Below are positions 24,228-37,379 of a stretch of 64,000 bases of DNA, piece after piece. Below the pieces are notes generated by a model that worked only from the letters and a program-made list of their open reading frames with translations, did not search any database and was not told the DNA's origin. Source of the stretch: Nymphaea colorata (lineage: Eukaryota; Streptophyta; Magnoliopsida; Nymphaeales; Nymphaeaceae); the NCBI RefSeq assembly GCF_008831285.2, contig NC_045151.1, positions 8,844,571-8,908,570 on the forward strand, read 5' to 3'. The position numbers and the translations under genes were made by a program. The number at the start of each line of letters is the position of its first letter. Within the stretch, counting starts at the first letter, position 1.

Positions 24228-27200
24228 CTGCATTCAAGAAAGTAAGATTGTCAGTTTTGTTTGCTTATTGTCCCACAAATAATTTCTTTTGCTCAAGTGC
24301 CATATAGCCCTTCTAGAAAGACCACGAGAATAATCAATTAGCATAGAAATGAGTCAACATGCATATATGTCGGTTAAAATTCCCTCAATTCATGGGAAAT
24401 TGAACATACAGGGGTCAGGATATGTGGACTTTAGAATGTCAAAGATCCATCAGTACCAAACGTATGACGGGGTTTGGAAGATGGAACGAAACAAATCCAT
24501 GTCAAGAGAGTAAATATCAACTTAGAGCTTTAAAAGAAACAATGCGATTTAGACCTTTGTCTTGTACAAATACAAATCAGCTTGCTTGAACAGTTGCTTG
24601 AAGTATGAATCAGATCTCGTGATACTCTTATCCTCCTTATCCAACACAAAACCTGTGAATTACATTGACCAAAGAAGTGACATAAAGGAACATAATAAAT
24701 ACATTCTTAAAGAAAAGAGAGAGAAGAAAATAAGCCAATCGTTCGTGAAAATAAGTAAAATGACTACAATAACATGCATTGCATCCCTTGTGCCCAAGTG
24801 ATCATGATGAACCATCAGTTGTACGCATATTAGTTACTTTATTCACTTCATTCATGGTAAAACTGTAAATGATAATTTGTCTTGAAGATGGTTCCAAATG
24901 TTAACTTTTTTATTTGTCATCAAAAGCTTTTTATAAATATCTCTTAAATTTGGCATAAGAGTAATTGGTATGGTACTTACCATGAATATACTCCAATTCC
25001 ACGCATATCTTTACATCTTGATGGACTACAATTTGGAATTTAGTGCCTTGACATACTAAACATTTCACATTTTATATCAGCTATTTGAGCACTTGACAAC
25101 TTATCACACAGAGCAGACTAGAGTCCATTGCTTTCCAGAACAAGCGTAGCTACACTTTACAACTTCACTCTATTCAGGTACTTTGTATACTTAACTCTGG
25201 ATCTGACATTGTCAAGAAAAAACATATATATTGCCCAAGGACTGATTATTTAACTCTACACATATAGTGTTAAGAAGTGAAGTCATATGGGTCTGGATCC
25301 AGATCCAGATGTAGATATTCAAGGTGTATTTGATGCTCTCTTACATTTGGGAGTCTTACTAATGGCAGTCTTGTAATATTGTTTTCTTATATGATGTATT
25401 TTAGTCCAAGAGTAATTATGTTTTATAAATATGAGATTTAGGGTTAGGAGGTGGTTCATTCTACCACCCTAGCCATTCAAGCACCCCTTCTTCTCCTTCA
25501 TTTCTGTTTCCAGCACGTGATCTGTCGTTGATCATCAATACATCTGATATTCTCAATTTTAATAAGCTATCATAGCACATAGCACAAAGAGATCCAGTGT
25601 GTTTCTCCATTCAAGAAATTGGCCCTATCTATACTGTTGAACTTTCTCTGGTCTTCTAGTCTTCTCCCTGTCCTTATTTCTGGGTTATCTTTTATTCTAG
25701 AGTTAACCTTTTTTCTTATAGTCTACCCGTCCTTATGTTTCTGCTGCCTCTTAGTCTTTATTCTCGGTACAATCTGACTCTGTCGCCAGTCTTTTTGGGT
25801 TCCCTATAAAAGGAAGTATATCATCATCCCTTGCATCTCTTGGTTCAGCATTATATTTCTGAGCTATTGCTATTTGACGTCACCTGCTATAGTTGTTTGA
25901 TGTTACCTTTATTTCTCCTTGTACAACCGTGTATTGCTTCTTTGTGGTTTGTCAACCAATTAGCAAAGGAAACTAAATAGCGAAAACCTATTGTTAGACG
26001 TTAAATTAGGCATCCTGGATCAGGGCAGATTGCAGCAGTTCTGCCCCTCTGTTTTCATCTGCTCATTCCCAAAAAAAAAGGGGAAAGAATTTTGGTATGT
26101 TGGCAACGCCTTTCACCAATATTGCTGATTGCTTGAGAGACTCCTCATTTTCTTTCTCTTTTCATAAACACCTCTTGTTTTCCTTTGTCTGTGACTTCTT
26201 GTTTTTCATTCCCATTATGGATTTTCCCCCGAATTCTGGTCCATCGGTAGCTTCCTAAATCAGCTTGTTATTGAAAAGCTCATCCATATTAATTTTTGTG
26301 ACAAATACTCTGGTTTATATGGAGTCAGGATCTCAATGACCATCTGGATGGTTCTGCTCCCACACCACTACATTTTAATGTGCAGGAAACCCAAGGACGA
26401 GAAGGGTGCCACATCTTCCAAATTCATGAAGAACCCAAAATATATTGTTTGAAGAAAGTGTGATCAATTTGTGATTGCCTATATCACATCCATGCTCTCT
26501 TAAGAGGTGTTAGCTACTCCCACAGATGACTACATAACAGCAGATCTATGGAAACACTTGACTCAGACTTATTCTCAAATTTCAAAGGCACAAATTTTGT
26601 TCTTGAAGGAGTTCCAGAATCAGAAGAAAGGTTCAACAACTGTGATGGAGTACATAGGCCATCTGAAAGGAATTACTGACCAGTTGGCTGTTATTGGTAG
26701 TTTGGTTTCCAACAAAGACATAGTGCAACAGCTCGTCAATGGTTTAGGACCTGATTTTGACATGCTTACTACTGCCCTGCGGTGTTTCCTTCAGCCTATG
26801 TCATATGGATGCTTCTAAATGGCAGCCACACCCTTGTCGACACTAGTGCTGGTGCTGGTGGTTCTCCAACACAGACATCCGGTTTTGTTAGCTGATTCAG
26901 GTCAAAGCTGACCATTTTAAATGTGCATATAACTAGACTATCTCTAATACAAAAAAAATGATATATAAATATAGATAAATAAGGCTACTAAATAGTTAAA
27001 TAACTATGTCACAAATGATTTATATACATATATATACACATATATATATCATCGCCGCACCCGTAACTAAATTTTTTTAAAAAAAAAATCGCAGCACCTA
27101 TGCCCATGTTTGCACCTGCACCACACACTCATGTGACAGAGCCCTTTGCTACCCACTCTTGAAGATCTTCAAGTGAAACTTCTTCAACATGACAGTACTA

Positions 27201-30200
27201 TGAAGCAGAAAGCAGAGGAAGAGGATTTCACCACCAATTCTCATTCAATGCTTGCTACAGAGGACTCCACAGGTTATGGATGAAAAAATGGAGGGAATCA
27301 AGGTAGGAGAGGCCGAGGTCGGTTTGGAAAAGGAGGGCATGGCATTCTCCCTTCACCTAGCATTCTAGGTAACTACAATGCAGGGAATGAGTGCCCACAT
27401 GGTTTCAATGTAATAAAAGGGCATATGTGAAGGCAGATTGTTGGTTCAACCCTCAAAACAAAGGAAAGGTGAATAAGAGAGAAAACAAATCAGTCAATGC
27501 TCAAGGCACAAAAGGGCTGCCTACAGAAGTGCTTCTTGTTGTCAGTCATGTCACAAATGACAGTCAAACAGAACAAGCAAGGGAGGTGGTATGTTGATTC
27601 TGGTGCTGCCACACATTACAAGTAATAAAGGTAAGTTGTCTCATTTATCTTCTTATTCTGAAAGAGGTAGCATAGAAATAGGAGATGGAGGTCACCACTC
27701 CATCACCCATGTTGGAAATGCACTCCTGTGTCTAAGTCTATACTCTCTTTGCCCAATGTTCTCCTTGCTCCCAAGGTAAAAAAAGAACGTTGTTTTTGTA
27801 CTAACTTATAGACAATGTGAATTCTTTTGTCGAATTTACCCCCCTCCTTTCTTTATGTTAAGGATCTTCAAATGAAGAAGAAGTTCGTTGAGGGGGAAAA
27901 ACAAGGAAACATGTACGTCTTCAAGGAGAAGCCTTCCATCCCAGTTCTTAAGTTGGAGCCACCTATGCACTCTACATTGTTGTCTTCATCCTCTGAGTCA
28001 TCCGCCAACCATGCTTGTTCGTTTGGGGCTTCTGAGTCTTCTTATTGTAATAAGCCAAATGTTTGGCATAGTCGTTTGGGTCATTGCAGTTGGGGTTTTA
28101 TTGAGAAATTTGTGAGCAATCATCTTATTCCCAAATCCAGTTTATCCTTCTTTTCGGAAAATAAAAGGTGTTCTGGTTGCAAACTTTTAAGAGCTATGTA
28201 TTTCCTTTCTATGTCATTAATAAAAGAGCTTCCAAACCATTTGAAATTGTATGTTCCGATGTTTGGGGGCTCAGCCCTATTTCTTCTTTATTTACAAGTC
28301 ATTATTATATGATTTTTATTGATTCCTATTCTTGATATATCTCGATATACTTCATGAAACATAAGTATGAAGTGTTTCCGATCTTTCAGCTTTCTATTCT
28401 ATGCTCAAAACAGTTTTCTTGTACAGTTGTGCATTTGCAATGTGATGAAAGAGGAAAGTATACATCAAAGGTTGTGCATTTGCAATGTGATGGTAGAGGA
28501 GAGCATACATCGAATCTGTGGCTATGATATAAATGATATCCTTTTCTATGTTAATATCATGCTTTCCCTTTTTCAAAAAAAGAAACACGATGTCTGTGGC
28601 TATCTATGTGACACGGATACGGCAATCTGGGTCACGTACCGGTGTCGACACTCCGACACACGGATCCCGACACTTGGACACGGCAGGATATGTTTTGGAT
28701 AGGGTCTGGGTTAGACCCGATCCGAACCACTTTCATAACCCGATTTTCTGTTTTAACCCTCGATTTCGTTTTACGCTTTACCCTCGACGGTCGACCTTTA
28801 CCCTCGACTCCTTGCGGCGACAGCAGAGTTCGGCAATGGCGGGCGATAGTGATGGTGACGAGCTCCGGCGATCGACGGCAACATCCGGTGGCATACGGCG
28901 GCAGCCAGCGACAGACAGGTAAGTTCTTTTTTTTTTCTTTTCGATATGATAAGTTAGGGTTTCATGCTTCATTTGGGTTTTTTTCGTTTGGGTTTTTCTT
29001 GCCGATTTGGGGATGTTTTCGTTTGAAGATTGGACGGTTAATCCGTCGATCTTGATCCTATTATTCAATGCTATGTGTGATATTTTCTTTTTTTGTTTGA
29101 TTTGGGGATTTTGCCGATTTGGGGATTTTGCCTTAATGCTTGTAAGGTGCCTGTTGCCAACAGTCACTAGAATGTGCCGGATGTTTCCTGCTCTCATTGA
29201 GGACTGTTTTACATTATCCAGAAATAAATCTGCATATTTATACTTTGTTGTATTGTTTTATTTCATGTTATGTTTGTTACTTTCTTTCCTATGACTTATG
29301 AGATTGTAAGAGTGAATTACTAATTTAATGTTTTTTTCATTTTATTATCATTTTTTATTTTTTAGAATATAATTATCGCTGTGTCCACGTATCCTAAAAT
29401 TTTGAAAATTGCCGTGTCCGCGTACCCGTATCCGTACCCGTACCCATGTGACATAGGTGGCTATGATATAAAGTTCCAATATTTATGTGCTTGTCTATAT
29501 AGTTAGAGAGAGAAAAAGAAAAACTGAGAGAGGGAAAGAGACAAACCACTTCGTGCAACATTCTCCTTCACAACAAAGAAACCCCCTGGCTTAAGGCCAA
29601 CCTGGAAAGACGAATAAAAGAAACCACTTAGATGCTGAAAAGAACTAAGCAGCATCAATAAAGAATAAGAATAAATCACCGAATCTAATTCTATACTATT
29701 AAAAAAACACGCATTCACAAGTCAAAAAGGGGGTTTCAAGCTTCTCCTTTCTGAACATTAATATTTTAAAGGATGAACATGGAGCTAGAGAAAAATTTAC
29801 ATATGAACACCTCTTTGGTAGAAACTCATATATGCCACATGAAATGCAAAATAATAATAATAATAAGTGCCATGGTGTGACAATTTTCAGGTCAAGTTGA
29901 ACTGCGGAATCGCAATCTCTTGCTATACCATCTTATATTTAATGTTTTTCCACTTAATGAATATATAAATTTGTATTGCTTCATTAACAGACAATCTGAG
30001 TGTTGGGTAGGCATATCAATGATCCAAAGGCAATCATTTTCGAAATGTAAACTGATAAATCATATTACTCCTTGATGAATCTGCAAAAGAGTTAAGACTG
30101 TACATTCGTTATCCAAGGATGTGCCCTGCACTACTGACTTTATTCATAAGAACTGCTGAACCACGGTAGCTGGTTATATTAATGATTTCCCAACATACAT

Positions 30201-33200
30201 AGTCTTGAGCGTAGAAAAGGCTTGGACATTAATACCATACATAAGCAACATGGATGACAAAAGAAGAAAGCCTTATTAACTAAAAAGACTTGTGAGACCA
30301 AACAATTAAGCCATCAAACTATATACAGAAAACCATTAAAGAAAAGATAGGGTAATGTACGTCTTGGAATATATGAGGCCTAGATTGTTGAATTGGACAA
30401 ATCTACTGGGCACAGCATTTGTTACAAGACAAACAAAAAAAGAAATACTCAAATTTGACTTGTATGCCTGCAACTCATTACAGTGGGCATTACTTAATAA
30501 TGGTCGCTGCAAGAAAAAGGAGATGGAGATCTCTAATTATGGCATAGGAGCAGCAACAATACAAACAGGAGGGGGAGGCTCAAAAGTAGGCTCCTGAACT
30601 CAGTAGATGGTTACTTGTCCAGCTTCTTATCAGTACCACGAACTTTGGTGAAATGATCCTAATCTTGAGTAGATTCCTCGTTCCTCCTAAGGAGCAAGCA
30701 ACTGTTTGTTTTACTACTTGTAGTTAAGCCAGAGCGTGACACTGAGCTAGGTGCTCTTCAGAAATCTTACCAAGCCTACGAATTTAGCAGGATCATGTTG
30801 GGGAATGTAAAAAGTTGTCCTTTGTTCAGATATTCTTAGTTTTAAATTTTCCTTTTGCCAATTTCTGACCCTTATGCATAGACACTGTACAGGCACACAA
30901 GTGAGGTTGCATTTGGAGACTCTTCACTTAATGGTAGAGTTTGGAAGCAGTGGATTTGGCCAGAATCTGCCATCACCCCTCTGCACTTGTGCTGTCTGTC
31001 AGGTACGCGGTATTGATTATGAGCTGATCCTATCCAAAGATCTGCTCATGTTTTAGCTCCCTACAGTGAAATTACTATTGCTCCTCTAGAAGTTCATTTG
31101 ATTTCCAGTCTTCCAGTTGATGGCCCCCTTTTTATCATACCTCCAATATTTTTGCCATGATATCCAGTGATGGTTCAGCATTGCCTGGTTTGATTTCCTT
31201 TACTTCAAGCATCCAGCATACCTTATTAGATGTAATTCAAGGAGCATTCAAGCTTATAATGGCCTGTTTGGCTGCTTCGTGTCATTATGAAAGGCATGAC
31301 AGATTGACTGGGAAATGACATGATCACCAGTGGGTTCATTTCTTTGAGGACCCCATGTTATAATTGGTACCACATCACATGGATGTGTGGTGTGGTGCGA
31401 ATGAGAATGTTTGTGCGACAAGGACATATATATTGTCCACAAACAACAAAATTAACAATTAGCAAGCTATGATTCTATAAATGATTGAATAAAAAAGGAA
31501 GCAAATTGCATGTTGCCACACCCAAGCTGCACCAAGCCACACCCCAGATGTGTTGTATGGACACTTCAAAAAATAGGAAGTGTCTGTATTGGGCCATGTC
31601 TGACACCGACACTTGTAGACACTTCTGAGATACTACATTTAGGACTATGATACTGCCCTGCAGGCACATCACTTTTTTCTTTTTTCCCTCTTTCCAGCCG
31701 CCTCCCCTTTTTTCCCTCTCACTTCCCTTTTCCTTTTTTTTCCGCTCTCATTTCCCACCTCTTCTTTTTAGGTCACACCTCTCTCTCTCTCTCTCTCTCT
31801 CTCTCTATTGTTGTCCTTTAAAAAGAAGACAGGTTTACAAGTATGTTATCTCTCTCTCTCTCTCTCTCCACCCATTGTCATCCTTCAAAAAGGATGACAG
31901 GGTTCTATTGTCCTTTTAAAAAAAAGATCAGGAATCATCTTTTAAAAATAATTTTTTTTATTATCTACTTAATCAAATTTCTAATTCGACTAAAGTAACC
32001 TTACTATAAAAAAATTTACAAATGTAAACAAATAAAGCTATTAAACAGTTAAAATTAATTAATTATTTAACAGTTTTTAAATCAGTATTTTGCCATTTTT
32101 TGCTTGTAAAATTTGTTATTTGTCTATAATGTATGTATGTTCCCAGTGTCTAATGTTTTAAGGTCTGTTGTGTCCGATACTCATACCCATGTTCGACACT
32201 AACACCCATGTTCGTGTTACTAGAATTGATGCTCAAAAGTCGCCGCTCATATTTATTATGGATTAAATTAGTTTGTAGATGACCTCGTGAATGACTTTCT
32301 CTAGTGTGCCATCATTGTTCATGTAATTGTTCCTCTCATTTTCTTCAAATTTGCCCTTGGACTTATATTTTTGCTGCAAATTTTTTTACTTCATATGCAT
32401 AATGCCTATAGACATGGATCCCTTTACGCCCTACCTAGCCAGTGTTGTATGCCTCAAGGCATGTTTCCAAAAAAATGCCTCGAAGCCAAGGTATGAGGCG
32501 CAGCCCACACTGAAGCATGCACCTCACCTACAGTGGCAAGCCATGGCTGATGCTCTCTCTCTCTCTCTTGGTAGGTATTATCGACTTGGTAGGTATTATC
32601 GATTGAGGGCAGGGCCAACCATGCCCCTTATCTCTATCTCTCTGTCTGCTGCCTGTTTCTTTTTGTCACTACAAAAATGCAGGTATGAAGTGAAGACATT
32701 GACAGCTTTCAGCATATTTTTTGAGCACTAGTACAACTCATTGCCTAGTTCAAATGCTTGAGGATATCGCCATGATACATTTGCACCCAATGTTGTAAAA
32801 CGCGTATCGTAAGCCGTATCGGTCGGGCTTTAAGATACGCCGTATCGTAACGTATCGTAACCATATCGTAAATTTTTTAAAAAAATTATTAATAAATCAG
32901 AAAAAATTTAAAAAAAATCGGAAAATTCATAAAAAAATCAGAAAAAATTAAAAATAATAAATTGTTCATAGAAAACATGTTTGAGATAATGATAGACTTA
33001 TTATTGCTATAAACTTATGTGTTCATCATTCATAAACATCAAAATTCATAACAATAATACAATATCATTCAACAAAGCATAAGGCCATAAGCCATAAAGT
33101 GATAAAGTCATAAATGATAAAACATTCAATCAAGTGTTCAACAACCATAGATTCATAACTCTTAAGTTTTTGATACATATAAAATGAAAGCACTCTTGAC

Positions 33201-36200
33201 TTGACTCTCATTCATGATTCATCATTCATAATCTTCATCATCTTCTTCTTCTTCTTCATCGTCAAGAATTGGAAGATCTTCACCAACATATTCAGCACCA
33301 GCACCAGCAGTAGCAGACTCTCCTTCATCAACAAAGCCTTCTGTTGCTTCAACTTCAAGGTTGAAGCATTCAAGATCTTCATCATCAAATATTGTAGCTG
33401 GTTCTTCTTCAATCCATGGCTCTAGATCGTCAAAATTTTCCAAGCTGATAGGATCGAACTGAGATGTGTGTTTCCTTGCTAATGATTTTTCTAATTCTCT
33501 ACATTAAATAAGAGAAAATTTGTTAGTATATAATTTCATATAAATATATTGTACAAAAAATGTAAACATTAATTAAGTTATATGCCTATATTACCTTTGT
33601 TTCAACCTCATATTATATCGAACAAAGACAAGGTCATTCAACCTTTTATGTTCGAGCCTATTCCTTTTTTTGCTATGGATATGTTGGAACACACTCCAGT
33701 TCCTTTCGCATCTACTAGCACTGCATGTCTGGCTGAGGACTTTGACTGCAAAACGTGCTAGGTTTGGACAATCAAACCCATACCTATTCCACCACAAATC
33801 TAAACAAAAATATAACAAATCAATGTGAAAGTTTTAAAAAAATCAAATGTAACAAATGCAAAGTAAATTAAAAATTTCTATGTATTTACCTGGACGCATC
33901 GTTGTTCTGGCTCGAACGGCGGCAGGTAGTCCCATGTTCCGAAAACAACTATCATATAGATTCAACTCATTGTGCACAACATCTTGTTCTGTAGAATCTT
34001 CCACTAACACATTAATACAATCTAACAAACCATGCATGACTTCTCTGTCCTTCTTAAATGTAGGAGAAAATCTAATTGCAGGATTTAGATAATAAGCTGC
34101 TGCATGAAGAGGTTGATGAAGCTGTCCAATCCACCTTTTATCTATAATCTTCCATATGGGCATATATAACTTTTTCTTTTCCTTTAAGTTGTCTCGAATT
34201 GCCTCTTTTGCTTTGTCCATAGCCTCATATAAGTACCCTATGGAAGGTCTGTCCTCGCTGTCAGCCAACCTGAGAACCTTAACTAATGGAACACAAACCT
34301 TCAATAGCTTCACACATAATTCTCAAAATACGTTATTGAATATAATATCCACAACTAAAGAAGCATTTCTTTTATGAGCATGTGGATATGCAGCCCATTC
34401 TTCACTAGCAAACATCTGTCTCAAAGGAGTTCTTTGTTTCACCACACTCTGCACAGTCAATACATTTGTGGCAAATCTAGTTTGTGCAGGTCGTATTAAT
34501 TCAACTCCTTTTGTAAATTTTCTCATCAAACTCAATACATATACATGATTATAGATAAATTTTGTTACCTCTTGACATTGGTCAATGGCTGATTTCATAT
34601 CATGCATCTCATTAAGATCTTGAAGCATTAGATTAACACAATGAGTGGCACATGGACTCCAATAAAATGTTCTATACTTTTGAAATAACAAATCTCCTGC
34701 AGCTCTATAATTTGCAGCATTATCTGTAATAAACTGTACAATGTTTGTAGGTCCAACTTCTTGTACGACATTATCAAAAACATTGAATAAAATCTCAGCA
34801 GTCTTAGGAACATCAGACAAGTCAAGAGATTTCAAGAACATTGTGCCTTTAGGGCAATAAACAAGAAAATTTACAAGTGTTCTTGACCTTGTATCAGTCC
34901 AACCATCTGACATAATGGAGCAACCTGTTTCCTTCCAACATAATTTCAACTCATCGCAATGCTCAGACACTTCTTTGACTGTATCCTGAAGAATTTTGCC
35001 CCTCAACTGATGATATGATGGCATTTTGAATCCGGGGCCTATAGAAGCAATTGCATCTGCCATGGCTTGGAATTGAAAAGAATTAGCTGCATTGAATGGA
35101 ATACATGCATCATAAAACCATTTCCCTACCTGCTTTTGTGCATGATATAGCATATCTTTAGATGTCATAGCAGCACGAATCTGCGGCTGACCACCTGGGC
35201 TGGTATATGAAGGAAAAAAACTCTTAATAGAGCCAACACTAAACCTACCAGTAGGAACTCTACCACTAGGTGGTCGCATACCACGCCTGGCCCTAACATC
35301 TGTTGTGCCTCTCCTCTTCCTTCCCGTTATGCCAGATCGACCTCCTTCATACATAATCCCTTTTCCTCTACGATCTCTACCTCTTGAGGTCTCCAAATCT
35401 GTTCTTAGACTGCTATCGTCTTCATCATCACATTCATAAGCTTCTTCCTCTTCTTCTTCATCTTCCAAAGGCACATTATAGCCTACATCTGCATCTTCAA
35501 TTTCTTTTTGTATTCTCTTTTGACGTAAAGCATGAAGCATATCTAAACATTGTTGACGCACAAATGGAGGCAAAGGTTTGTTTGGTCCTCCAACACAAGG
35601 AGACGCATCTTTGGAGGTCTCTGCCAAATGGTGTTTCATTCTAATAATCCCTCCTGAAAGTGTATTCCCACAGAAGCCACATTTGAGTTTCAAACGGTTA
35701 TTCTCCTTCACCCTTTCGCACCATTGCCATGTAGGATCCATATCTTCAAAAAAAAAAACGAAATCCTATGGTAAACTTAATGAAAAACACTCAAAGTCTT
35801 CAAATCTACGATTATACGGTAAAAAATTAAGAATACATGGTAAGAACATGAGATTTCATACCTTACGAAGAAGAAATGTCTGAAATGAAGAAAACCCCTT
35901 TCCTTCCCACGAAAATCAAGCACCCACGCACAAATCGACCACTTAATCTTCGATTTGACGATGAAAATCAAGTTTTTCACGGTGAAAATGAACGATCGCC
36001 CTCCCTCACGGCACTATCCAAGCGTTAGAAATGAAGAACGGAAGAAAAATTTGAAAAAGAAGCCGAATAAGTAGGTCTCGGCCCCCTTTTGCGTTTTTAG
36101 GCCGTATCGTACGATACGGGGTGTATCGCCCCGTATCGTACGATACAGGCCCTGTATCGTACGATACGTGCGATACAGGGCCGATACACCCCCTTTTTAC

Positions 36201-37331
36201 GATACAGGGGGTGTATCGTACCGTTTTTTTCAAACGAGACGATACGTATCGTACGATACGGGGTCGTATCGTACGATACGTACAACATTGTTTGCACCTA
36301 TGTCACATGGACACGGAAAAATGGGCCATGTACCGGCGTTGACACTCCGACAAGCGGATCCCGACACTTGACACGGCAGGATACGTTTTGGATCGGGTCT
36401 GGGTCAGAACCAATCCGAACAACTTTCCTAACCCGACATTCTTTTTAAGTTTTAACCCTTGATTTCTTTTTACGCTTTCACGCTCGACCTTTACCCTCGA
36501 CGACTTGTAACAGGCGAAAGCAGAGTTCAGCAATGGCGGGTGATGGCAACGGCGACGAGGTACGGCGATCCACGGCGACATCCGGTGGTGTCCGGAGGCA
36601 GCCGGCAACAAACAGGTAAGTGTTTTTTTTTTTCTTTTCAATATTAGAAGTTAGGGTTTCATGCTTCATTTGGGTTTTTTTTTGTTTTGCATTTGCCGAT
36701 TTGGGGATGTTCTCATTTGTGATAAACAATGTTTTGTTTGAGACTTTCTTTCTTATGACTTATGAAATTGTAAGAGTGAATTATTAGTTTAATGTTTTTC
36801 TTATTTTATTATCATTTTTATTTTTTAAAAATATAAAATTCGCCGTGTCCGCATATCCTAAAATTTTGAAAATTGCCGTGTCCGCGTACCCGTACCTGTG
36901 TGACATAGATTTGCACAAAATGTAGACAAAGCAATGATTATAAGTGCATTTATATATGGACATGCTCGAGTTTTGAATTTGATGCAGAAATATGTAGACA
37001 ATAAGAAACGTTTACAACCTGCAGTTACATGTTTTGTTAATTCTTATTTTACTTTGTGGAGTACTCTCAAAACAAAAGATCATTGAAGAATATATTTTCT
37101 CTCTGGAGTTTCAAGATAGTGATTATTATGCTAAAAATGTCAAAGGTAATGATGTAATGTGTATTGTTACTCAAATTGAAAGGTTTTTGGAGGGCAAGTT
37201 CTTACATTATTAAAGTCATATTACCTGTAGTGAAGGTGATGAGTTGTTGCTTCAGACAAAAAACCAATTATGAGATTTTTGTATAATCACATGAGAATAA
37301 CACGCGAAAATATAGCTTATAATCTGGACAA

Positions 37332-37379
<48 letters not shown>

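Larger units (their letters stand above)
26218..28590 (+). pseudogene. Decayed Ty1/copia element, gag to integrase
   Basis: Starts with an ATG at 26218 (MDFPPNS) and gives a copia gag in pieces ([13 protein letters not shown] ... [13 protein letters not shown] at 26540-26790). After a 346-bp inserted MITE, gag resumes ([14 protein letters not shown]), followed by a CCHC knuckle near 27400-27460 (WFQCNK...VKADCWFNP), a protease relic VDSGAATH near 27595, a GAG-pre-integrase WHSRLGH near 28068 and the integrase start CSDVWG near 28250. Many stops and frameshifts. No reverse transcriptase or LTR pair was found. It sits in intron 6 of NTM1, opposite strand, and is the same family as the relic at 57418-59135. 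Confidence 0.8.
32788..36290 (-). mobile_element. hAT DNA transposon, 3.5 kb, near-autonomous
   Basis: Terminal repeats CAATGTTGTA at both ends and a perfect 8-bp target duplication TTTGCACC (32780-32787 and 36291-36298). Contains a three-exon transposase on the minus strand with one nonsense codon. Subterminal zones are full of GTATCGTA words, dense at the transposase 5' side. It inserted exactly across the left edge of the small element S2. Confidence 0.93.

Noticed and set aside
29503-29718. A separate 71-codon protein containing [19 protein letters not shown]
   Set aside because: Only 55 nt are exon 6 of NTM1; the rest of the open frame is intron read-through.
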